Positions 7,311 through 13,365 of a DNA stretch of 17,329 nt are shown piece by piece. Source of the DNA: Nitrosomonadales bacterium (GTDB lineage: Bacteria > Pseudomonadota > Gammaproteobacteria > Burkholderiales > Sulfuricellaceae); contig PQAG01000109.1 of the NCBI GenBank assembly GCA_003104895.1, forward strand, positions 2,116 through 19,444. Reading direction: 5' to 3'. The position numbers were made by a program, and so were the translations under genes. The notes beneath the pieces were generated by a model. It ran no database searches, was not told the origin of the DNA, and saw only the letters and a list, made by a program, of their open reading frames with translations. Within the stretch, counting starts at the first letter, position 1, and every line of letters starts with the position of its first letter.

Positions 7311-8288
7311 CTAGTCGGCATCCGGCTGTTCACGCATCAGCTTGCGGCGTATCAGCAGGGCCAGCAGTGAGGTGGCGCTGGTTCCCAGCAGCATTGCGTA
7401 GCCGTAGTAGGGATAGGAGTAGGTGCTGAATTGAGCCACTTTGCCTTCACCAAACACGGTCGGCATGAAAGGCTTGACGGTAAAGGCGCCCCAGGGGTGC
7501 AGGTTGTGGCCGAAGAACCATAGCCAGCCAGCGTAGTCCAGCACGAAGAATACCGGAAGCAGCGCAGGAACCAGCGCCAGCAACAGGGTGAAGCTGCGGA
7601 TTTTCCATACCCCCAGCACGACGATCACCATGGCCGCAATCAGCCCTCCGATCGAGACCTTGGTAGCAAGTTTCAGATTGGCCACCCACCTTGTCAGCAC
7701 CTCGGGCTGGTTAAAGAAAGTGGCTGCAGCATCGTGGTAAACCACGGCAAACTTGTCCAGATTGCCCATGACGAGCTGGTCGGCTACCATCCAGGCGCTC
7801 ACCGCAGCAAAGCCCACGCCCAGAGTGACGAGCCGCGCCTTGCGCTGCGTCACCATGAATCCCACCATCATCACGGCGAGGAAGCCAAAGATGAATTTTG
7901 ACAGGCGGAGTTCCACCGGGGAGCCGGTCAGGATAGGGTACATCCCCACATAGTGGTTGATGGTATTCATTTCATGCACGCAATCGAGGCCCACCTGCTG
8001 TTTTTCGCCTGATGGCGCGCCTGCTTCGCGTTGTGCCAGATCATCGCCCAGATCGGCCTGCAGGGTTTCCTGGGCCATGCGGCTGGATTCCGGTGGCGCC
8101 TTGCAGCCGTTGTAAACGCCATCGAAATGGAAATGAATGCGGATGCCGTCAGGGAAGGCTTCCTTGGGATAGTTCGGCGCGGTCAGCGACACCCACCAGA
8201 TCGGGCTGAAGTAGGCTGCGATCATCAGAACCAGGCCAATCAGGGTCAATACCCTGACTTTCGTCATCTGCGTTTGCGGACTGCTCAT
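7311..8288 (-). CDS. nosB: NosB-type membrane protein of clade II nos clusters
   Basis: This is a 325-residue integral membrane protein. Helices are predicted at about 12-34, 131-148, 152-172, 210-228, 233-258 and 294-313, with a periplasmic loop of about 95 residues between the first two. NosB is the name for a membrane protein of unknown function found in clade II nos clusters such as that of Wolinella; I assign it by topology, position and the wording of conserved stretches, not by alignment. Histidines cluster in three motifs: IHFHFDG (51-57), HEMNTINHYVG (105-115) and HNLHPWGAF (261-269). C62 and C103 in the loop could form a disulfide. Here two cytochrome genes separate it from nosZ. 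The ATG at 8288 has only a weak Shine-Dalgarno sequence (GTGAG). Confidence 0.75.
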   Translation of the reverse strand: MSSPQTQMTKVRVLTLIGLVLMIAAYFSPIWWVSLTAPNYPKEAFPDGIRIHFHFDGVYNGCKAPPESSRMAQETLQADLGDDLAQREAGAPSGEKQQVGLDCVHEMNTINHYVGMYPILTGSPVELRLSKFIFGFLAVMMVGFMVTQRKARLVTLGVGFAAVSAWMVADQLVMGNLDKFAVVYHDAAATFFNQPEVLTRWVANLKLATKVSIGGLIAAMVIVVLGVWKIRSFTLLLALVPALLPVFFVLDYAGWLWFFGHNLHPWGAFTVKPFMPTVFGEGKVAQFSTYSYPYYGYAMLLGTSATSLLALLIRRKLMREQPDAD

Positions 8289-8398
8289 TTTTTTCTCACT
8301 TTAGGCTATAAGCGTTAAATAAAGTCGCCTCGCCTCCGTGGAAGCGGATTGCCGGCCAGCGGCATCCCTTCTCTCGTTTTTTTGATTTTACAATGAGG

Positions 8399-8431
8399 CA
8401 GTCACGGAAGACCATGGTTCTTCCGTGACTG
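8399..8431. other. Perfect 13-bp inverted repeat after the dihaem cytochrome gene
   Basis: CAGTCACGGAAGA and TCTTCCGTGACTG pair perfectly around a seven-base loop, starting 10 bases after the cytochrome stop codon. No T-run follows on the minus strand, so it is not a classical terminator, but it is placed to protect or attenuate the transcript that goes on to nosB. The remaining bases of the 153-bp gap (8289-8398) show nothing else I can support. Confidence 0.6.
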
Positions 8432-8441
8432 ATAGGGGATG

Positions 8442-9188
8442 TTACTTCTTCTTGCTGCCTGTCTTGTCCTTGCACATTGCGCCAGGCATGGACATGCTCG
8501 ACTGGTAGGCGGAAATGGCCACCAGCTGTTCGTTGGTGTAGGGCTTGATGATCTTAACCATGTCGGGGTTGGCGTTGCGGCGCTTCCCGTCACGAATCTC
8601 GGTCATCTGGCGCAGCAGGTACTTGTAATGCTGGCCGGCGATCACGGGATAGAACTTTTCCTTGTTGCCCTCGCCGTTCATGCCATGACATTCCTTGCAC
8701 TGCTTCTCGTAAAGTTCCTTGCCCTTGGCGATCTGCGTGGCGGCATCGGCGCCTTCATATTTGCCGTGGTCGGTCGGGATGCACAGGGTCTGGATGTAGG
8801 CTGCGGTATCAGCCAGTTCCTGCGGGTTTACCATGGCTTCCTTGGCGAAAGGATACATCGTCGGATTGTCGCGCAGGCCTTCGCGGATGTCGGCGATCTG
8901 CTTGATCAGCACGGTTGCATGCTGGCCGGCAAGCTGCGGGAAGGTGCCGTCGGGACGGCCAGCGCCGGAAGGCAGATGGCAGGCACCGCACACCTCATAG
9001 GTCTCCTTGCCGTTCTTGGCGTCACCCTTGAGCTTGAGCGCCTCGACCTTTTCGCCTTCCTGGGCGTTCCATTTGTAATCCATGGATTCAATGCCATGCT
9101 TCACCGGGGCGGGAGGTCCGGCCAGGGCAACGGTGGCGGGGATCAGTGCGGCCATGACAGCCAGGGACAGTATCTTGTTCATCTTCAT
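8442..9188 (-). CDS. Dihaem cytochrome c (c4-like) of the nos cluster
   Basis: This is a 248-residue exported protein with a Sec signal cleaved after VALA (about residue 23) and two class I cytochrome c domains. Haem sites are CGACH (67-71) and CKECH (164-168), with likely axial methionines in NPTM (111) and NPDM (210); the two halves share LAGQH/IAGQH and the pattern KQIADIREG/RQMTEIRDG, showing an internal duplication as in cytochrome c4. It probably carries electrons from the quinol side (NosGH or the bc1 complex) to the CuA centre of NosZ. An in-frame ATG lies at 9203, but AGGA sits nine bases before the ATG at 9188, which is preferred. It follows the monohaem cytochrome after 80 bases. 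Confidence 0.9.
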   Translation of the reverse strand: MKMNKILSLAVMAALIPATVALAGPPAPVKHGIESMDYKWNAQEGEKVEALKLKGDAKNGKETYEVCGACHLPSGAGRPDGTFPQLAGQHATVLIKQIADIREGLRDNPTMYPFAKEAMVNPQELADTAAYIQTLCIPTDHGKYEGADAATQIAKGKELYEKQCKECHGMNGEGNKEKFYPVIAGQHYKYLLRQMTEIRDGKRRNANPDMVKIIKPYTNEQLVAISAYQSSMSMPGAMCKDKTGSKKK

Positions 9189-9268
9189 CGTTGAAATCCT
9201 CATTGGGTCAATTTTTTAGATTCAGTGCTACGGGCATCGGCACATTAGCATGCGTCGTCCGGACGGGC

Positions 9269-9586
9269 CTATTTCAGCTTCGAGAGGTACTCGGACAGAG
9301 CCTTGATTTCCTCGTCGCTCACCAGATGCATCACGCCTTTCATCGCGGCGGTCTGGCCGTTGTTGCGGGCGCCGCTCTTGATGTCCTTCATCTGCTGCTC
9401 GGCATAGGCCGCATTCTGGCCGGCCAGCCTGGGATAATTCGGCATCAGGGGAGTCTTCGCGTCCTTGCCGTGGCAGGCGGTGCAGGTCTTCTCCTTAAAA
9501 AGCGCGGCGCCATCGAGTGCAAAGACGGGGGCCGAGAGCAGTGCTGCCGGCAGGATGCAGAGTGAGAACAGGTTTTTAACTTTCAT
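9269..9586 (-). CDS. Monohaem class I cytochrome c of the nos cluster
   Basis: This is a 105-residue periplasmic cytochrome c with a signal peptide ending near VFA (about 23), one haem site CTACH (35-39), a YPRLAGQNAAY stretch and a C-terminal helix SDEEIKALSEYLSKL. The axial Met is probably M82 (M86 is the alternative). It is a likely direct electron donor to NosZ. The frame is open to 9628, but the ATG at 9586 has AAGAGGA eight bases upstream and begins the signal peptide, so it is chosen. An FNR-type promoter of its own lies just upstream, behind the nosZ terminator. Confidence 0.9.
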   Translation of the reverse strand: MKVKNLFSLCILPAALLSAPVFALDGAALFKEKTCTACHGKDAKTPLMPNYPRLAGQNAAYAEQQMKDIKSGARNNGQTAAMKGVMHLVSDEEIKALSEYLSKLK

Positions 9587-9628
9587 GCGGATTTCCTCTT
9601 GGAGTTTGGGAATAAAAAGACTAAGCAA

Positions 9629-9677
9629 AAATATAACAATATCTGTAAAAAAAGCAAATAAAATTGACCTGCATCAA
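9629..9677 (-). promoter_or_regulatory. FNR-type promoter of the cytochrome-nosB-nosDGHFLY unit
   Basis: TTGATGCAGGTCAA (minus strand, 9664-9677) matches the FNR/Anr/Dnr consensus TTGAT-N4-ATCAA at nine of ten defined positions. At the spacing of a class II activated promoter (box centred at -41.5) the -10 position reads TATTGT (9636-9641), predicting a start near 9629, about 43 bases before the cytochrome ATG. It lies beyond the nosZ terminator, so it would drive the downstream genes independently. The box differs by one base from the reverse complement of the one before nosZ. Confidence 0.7.
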
Positions 9678-9690
9678 CAATCTGGAAGTC

Positions 9691-9721
9691 AAAAAAAATG
9701 GGGAGCCGGACAGCTCCCCAT
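9691..9721 (-). terminator. Rho-independent terminator of nosZ
   Basis: Reading the minus strand, ATGGGGAGC and GCTCCCCAT form a perfect nine-pair stem with a six-base loop, followed by a run of T (complement of the A-run at 9691-9698). It begins 20 bases after the nosZ stop. This is a textbook terminator and separates nosZ from the genes downstream. Confidence 0.9.
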
Positions 9722-9740
9722 CTTTTCCGGAATTACCCGG

Positions 9741-12035
9741 TTACTTCACTTTCTTGGCGCCGTGCTCTTCCAGGAAGGTCTTGGCACGCAGACCGATGTC
9801 AGCAGCCTTCACCTGGTACTGCCACCACTGGCCAGCCCACAGGGTCGCGTTCTGCCAGTCGTTCTTCTTGGCGGCTTCTTCCATCTTGGCCTTGGCTTCC
9901 TTGGCGCGGTTCAACTGGTCGGTTGCGTCATCAACCAGCGCCACTACCGGCGGGAAGTCCTTGTAATTGACGCTGGTGATGTAGCCTACCACGCTGTCAA
10001 TCACGGCCTGGGTCTCTACGTTGGTCTTGACCTGCTTGTCGTAGTCAGCCTTGGTGTAAACGGCTTTCTCGGCACCAACCTTGACTTCCTTGTAGCCCTT
10101 CGGCTTGACCAGGAGGTAACCCTGCATTTCCAGGTGCAGCGCGGAGCAGAACTCGGTGCAGTAGTACGGATACACGCCTTCCTTGTCCGCCTTGAATTTC
10201 ACCGTGACAGTCTTGCCCGGCTCGACCGAGGCGTGCACGTTGTAGGTGCTTACCGTGAAGCCGTGGGTTTCGTCCTGGGCGCGTTCGAGGTTGGTCAGGT
10301 GGATGGTGACTTCGTCGCCCACTTCGGCCTCGATGGTTTCAGGCGTGATATGGGAGCGGATCAGGGTGCCGAACACCTCGATCTTGTTGCCCTTCTTCAC
10401 GGTCTTCTCTTCGCCTGCTTTTGCAGCGCCCGGATGCGGCTTGTCGGTGCGGCTGTCAGTGCCCAGCTTGTAGCGCACGCCCGGCTTGAGAGTCTTGGCA
10501 TCGATCGCCACCACATAGTGCGGCTCGCCCAGCGGCAGCGGCATGTCATACAGCAGCTGCATCTTGTCGTTGCTGATGTCGATCAGCTGGTGGTTCTGCG
10601 GGTGCAGCGGGCCGACCGGGTTGAAGCGGTCGATCGCCAGCTTGTTCAGCGCCACCAGGTAGCGGCCCTTGGGCTCCGTAGAATCGCCTTCCATGGTCAT
10701 CAGGTGGCCGATGTTGTAGTGGATGTTGATCTTGTCCAGCACCTTGCCTTCGCAGTAGTTCCACTTGGCCACCTGGGAATCCACATACAGCGAGGTGTAT
10801 GCCACGCAAGGCTTGGAGTCATACTGGGTATGCAAGGGGCCAAGGCCGAGTTGAACCTGCTTGTGCAGCGTATCCTGCATGGCGATCACGGGAATGCCAT
10901 ATGGATCCTTGCTCTCGAACTTGCCGGCCTTGATCGCGGCCATGATTTTCTCGAAGCTGTATACAGAAACGTGGGTATCCAGCTTGCCTGAAACGGTGAT
11001 CAGCTTGCCGTCCGGGGTCACGTCCACGCCGTGCGGGCTCTTCGGTTCAGGAATCAGGAACAGGATGCCTTCCTTGATGGAAACATCCATCGGCAGGACA
11101 TTATGGCCGTTGATCTTCTTGGCCTTGCCCTGGGCCACCAGTTCGGCGGCCTTCTTCCAGTTGATCACATGCAGATAGTCGGTGTCCTTGGCGGAGCAGC
11201 CGGCTTCATAGGGAGGACGGCCTTTTTCGATGCCGCCGACGTAGCGCTCGGTACAGAAGGAGTTGGTGAAGGACCAGCCATCGGATACCAGCTTGCCTGC
11301 ATCGGACAAGTCCTGGCTATAGGGGGGCAGTTCAAGAGAGAATGACTGCTTGGGATCGATCTTGCCTTCCTTGCGGTCGAATTTCCAGTAAGTCACGCCG
11401 CCGCGGTATTCCTCGTTGAAGCGCTCGAGCGGGACAAATTTCTTGTTCGCCAGCGGAGCGGCATATTGCGCGGCCTCGATCACATACTCGGTGTTCGAGG
11501 TAACGAAGGCGCCGCCATGTTCTGACTTGTAAATCGGGTTGACCACGATCTGCTTGGTTTCGAAGTCGCGCAGGTCGATCACGGCCAGGCGGGGGTTGGC
11601 CTTGTCGTTGATGAACAGGAACTGGCCGTCATATTTGCCGTTGGTTTCGGAAATGGCCGGATGGTGGGTGTCGCCCCAGTTGATTTCCTTGCCGTCGATG
11701 TTGCCCTCGCGCAGCACTTTCTTCGACTCTTCGTCGAAGCCATAGCCCTGCCAGGGTTCCGGCGTGAACACGCCGATGTATTTCAGGATGCGCATGGACG
11801 GAATGCCATACACGATGATCTGGCCGCTCTGGCCGCCGGAGCTGAAGGCGATGAAGTCATCGCGCTTGCCGGTCGGCACGTAGGTTTTGGATGCTGCCAG
11901 CAGATCCTGTTGCGACAGGCCCCGGCGTTTCATCACATCCTGCAGGGATTCAGCGGCCCAGGCGCTGCTCGCTGCCCCCAATCCCAATCCTGCCGCAACC
12001 AGCAGCGAGGTCGTCCGCTTATTGAACGGTATCAT
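9741..12035 (-). CDS. nosZ: Nitrous oxide reductase, clade II, with C-terminal extension
   Basis: This is a 764-residue periplasmic multicopper enzyme that reduces N2O to N2. The leader MIPFNKRTTSLLVAAGLGLG ends near SAWA (27) and lacks twin arginines, so export is by Sec, as in clade II. The beta-propeller supplies the seven CuZ histidines: DTHH (H124, H125, not followed by a third His as in clade I), SEHGG (H173), SPHG (H335), GPLHTQ (H402), NIGH (H444) and EPH (H506). The cupredoxin domain carries the CuA ligands H591, C626, C630, H634 and M637 in CTEFCSALHLEM. Residues about 648-764 form an extra, mostly helical charged tail, absent from the 638-residue Pseudomonas enzyme and without a CxxCH motif. 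AAGGAG lies seven bases before the ATG. It is preceded by an FNR promoter and followed by a terminator. Confidence 0.97.
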   Translation of the reverse strand: MIPFNKRTTSLLVAAGLGLGAASSAWAAESLQDVMKRRGLSQQDLLAASKTYVPTGKRDDFIAFSSGGQSGQIIVYGIPSMRILKYIGVFTPEPWQGYGFDEESKKVLREGNIDGKEINWGDTHHPAISETNGKYDGQFLFINDKANPRLAVIDLRDFETKQIVVNPIYKSEHGGAFVTSNTEYVIEAAQYAAPLANKKFVPLERFNEEYRGGVTYWKFDRKEGKIDPKQSFSLELPPYSQDLSDAGKLVSDGWSFTNSFCTERYVGGIEKGRPPYEAGCSAKDTDYLHVINWKKAAELVAQGKAKKINGHNVLPMDVSIKEGILFLIPEPKSPHGVDVTPDGKLITVSGKLDTHVSVYSFEKIMAAIKAGKFESKDPYGIPVIAMQDTLHKQVQLGLGPLHTQYDSKPCVAYTSLYVDSQVAKWNYCEGKVLDKINIHYNIGHLMTMEGDSTEPKGRYLVALNKLAIDRFNPVGPLHPQNHQLIDISNDKMQLLYDMPLPLGEPHYVVAIDAKTLKPGVRYKLGTDSRTDKPHPGAAKAGEEKTVKKGNKIEVFGTLIRSHITPETIEAEVGDEVTIHLTNLERAQDETHGFTVSTYNVHASVEPGKTVTVKFKADKEGVYPYYCTEFCSALHLEMQGYLLVKPKGYKEVKVGAEKAVYTKADYDKQVKTNVETQAVIDSVVGYITSVNYKDFPPVVALVDDATDQLNRAKEAKAKMEEAAKKNDWQNATLWAGQWWQYQVKAADIGLRAKTFLEEHGAKKVK

Positions 12036-12095
12036 CTTCAGGCTCCTTCCTTCTCAAGTTGAACTTCTTAACCGGTTCTGCCGCACTATCCATGC

Positions 12096-12112
12096 TGCGA
12101 CAATTTGTCACA
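12096..12112. promoter_or_regulatory. Palindrome over the predicted nosZ transcription start
   Basis: TGCGACAATTTGTCACA contains a perfect GACAA-T-TTGTC inverted repeat with further pairing at the ends. It overlaps the predicted start at 12108, where a repressor could block initiation, or it could form a small leader hairpin. No binding protein is identified. Confidence 0.4.
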
Positions 12113-12156
12113 GCATTATGTTCGCCATTAAATACCCATTCATTGATCCAGGTCAA
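12108..12156 (-). promoter_or_regulatory. Class II FNR-type promoter of nosZ
   Basis: TTGACCTGGATCAA (minus strand, 12143-12156) matches the FNR/Anr/Dnr consensus at nine of ten defined positions. If it is centred at -41.5, the -10 window at 12115-12120 reads CATAAT (five of six matches to TATAAT) and the start is an A at 12108, leaving a 72-base leader with a strong AAGGAG site before the ATG. Box, -10 and start all fall at the expected distances, which makes anaerobic, and perhaps NO-responsive, activation very likely. Confidence 0.85.
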
Positions 12157-12190
12157 GTAATGTGGTGAACTTCCGGTTGCTGAAGGAGGG

Positions 12191-12661
12191 TCAGGTTGTC
12201 AGGGTTTTGCAATGGGGCTGGAGCAGTTGCCGCAGCGATGGCGGCAAGGGGGCGGCAGCGTTGACATGGGGATCGAGATAAACATGAACGGTATGCGCTT
12301 TGGCTAGCAGGCCCGCATTGGCATAAAAAGAATAAGCCAGCGTAAATGAAGACTCACCGAGGGTTTCGACTTCCAGGTCTACCGTGATCTCTTCCCCGTG
12401 GCGCAGCGGCTGGAAGTAGTCTGCGCTGGCATGCACGACAGGCAGACGCTCTCCGGCGCGGATCATGGCGCAGAGATCCATGCCTTGGCGGGCCATGAAC
12501 GCCTCGTAGGCATCGTGCGCATGGACGAACAAGCGCGCGAAGAACATCACTCCGGCGTGATCCACGTCGTGCAGGCGCACCTCGAAAGCGTATGAAGGAT
12601 TCAAGCCAAAATTCCCCAACCTTTGATCCCAGGCAACGCCACCATGAGGCACATCTTTCAT
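12191..12661 (-). CDS. Hotdog acyl-CoA thioesterase, DHNA-CoA hydrolase-like
   Basis: This is about 156 residues of the 4-hydroxybenzoyl-CoA thioesterase (4HBT) hotdog family. The active-site region FEVRLHDVDHAGVMFFARLF (about 26-45) holds candidate acidic residues D32 and D34, and AHDAYEAFMARQG and LPVVHASADYFQPLRHGE follow. These resemble the 1,4-dihydroxy-2-naphthoyl-CoA hydrolases of cyanobacterial menaquinone/phylloquinone synthesis more than YbgC-type enzymes, but the substrate is inferred. The start is uncertain: the frame is open to a GTG at 12730 and no clear Shine-Dalgarno sequence is seen; the ATG at 12661 is chosen because residues further upstream do not look like this family. 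It lies 155 bases upstream of nosZ on the same strand and downstream of the unrecognised gene. Confidence 0.75.
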   Translation of the reverse strand: MKDVPHGGVAWDQRLGNFGLNPSYAFEVRLHDVDHAGVMFFARLFVHAHDAYEAFMARQGMDLCAMIRAGERLPVVHASADYFQPLRHGEEITVDLEVETLGESSFTLAYSFYANAGLLAKAHTVHVYLDPHVNAAAPLPPSLRQLLQPHCKTLTT

Positions 12662-12743
12662 TCCGCTTTTTGCAAGACACGGAAACACTTTACTTGATCC
12701 GGGTTTTCCGGGGAATAGGGATGTTTCCACGTCGAGCCACAGC

Positions 12744-13226
12744 CTAGAAAGCCGGTTGGTCCTTGGGGGTGATAACCCTGCTCAGAAAATCCCAGTTCAT
12801 CCGGATCAGAACATCGTTGCTCCGTTGCAAAGCTCTTTGGGCGGAGCGGACCTTGTCGAGCAAGCTGGTGATTTCGCCGGCAAAAAATGTGCTGGCGAAA
12901 TGACGGTGCCACTCGTCGCCGTCCGGGTCTTCCTCATCGATGTCACGCCAGAACAGTTTGGTGAAGCGCCCATAGGAAACCGCTTTGCCGGCGAGGACAT
13001 CATTCCTGATTTCGCGCGCCCAGCGGCTTCGCCTCTGCATCAGGGCATCCGCGCCCCGGTGAACGGTCACGGTCAGGTAGGGGAAGATATCCTCCGGCCG
13101 CTTGATCTGGACAAGCTCAGGGAAACGGTCCCCTTCCGTGGCGTCCGCGATCAGGGCTTGAATTGCCGCGGTGGAGATTTCGAGGCTGACGCCGGTCTGG
13201 AATGTGTGAATCCTGTCGAGGTACAT
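12744..13226 (-). CDS. Unrecognised 160-residue protein
   Basis: I do not recognise this family. The frame is open for 160 residues and starts at an ATG preceded by a strong GGAGGAGG, so it is very probably translated. The product is soluble-looking and charged, with no signal peptide, membrane helix, Cys cluster or haem motif. It has a DEEDPDGDEWHRHF acidic stretch (about 97-110) and a likely helical C-terminal half. It sits between the archaeal-type SAM synthetase, after a 139-bp gap, and the hotdog thioesterase, all on the minus strand. The 139-bp gap (13227-13365) contains GATTTCCC and GGGAAATC arms (13297-13304 and 13340-13347) that could pair over a large loop, and otherwise nothing supported. 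Confidence 0.75.
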   Translation of the reverse strand: MYLDRIHTFQTGVSLEISTAAIQALIADATEGDRFPELVQIKRPEDIFPYLTVTVHRGADALMQRRSRWAREIRNDVLAGKAVSYGRFTKLFWRDIDEEDPDGDEWHRHFASTFFAGEITSLLDKVRSAQRALQRSNDVLIRMNWDFLSRVITPKDQPAF

Positions 13227-13365
13227 TTATTCCTCCTCCATAAAGCGAATTTTGATTGGGTATTTCCGCTAAGGTTCATTTTGGAAGAAACAATGTGATT
13301 TCCCAAGGAAGACGCTGGTGCAAGCTCGCGCTCCGGCGCGGGAAATCAGGCCTGTAAAACAGGTT

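Noticed and set aside
8439..9194. Plus-strand open frame of 251 residues opposite the dihaem cytochrome
   Set aside because: It coincides with the cytochrome gene, which has a signal peptide and two CxxCH sites; the antisense product has no family features.
9465..10991. Long plus-strand open frame (508 residues) across nosZ and its flank
   Set aside because: It is antisense to the 3' half of nosZ, runs through the nosZ terminator and the FNR promoter, and has no recognisable motif; it arises from the codon bias of nosZ.
9741..12035. Tat export and clade I identity for NosZ
   Set aside because: The leader has only KR, not a twin-arginine motif, and DTHH is not followed by a third His; both point to clade II.
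12096..12112. Palindrome considered as a CRP site
   Set aside because: The half-sites TGTGA and TCGCA are seven bases apart rather than six and one half is mismatched, so only a generic palindrome is reported.
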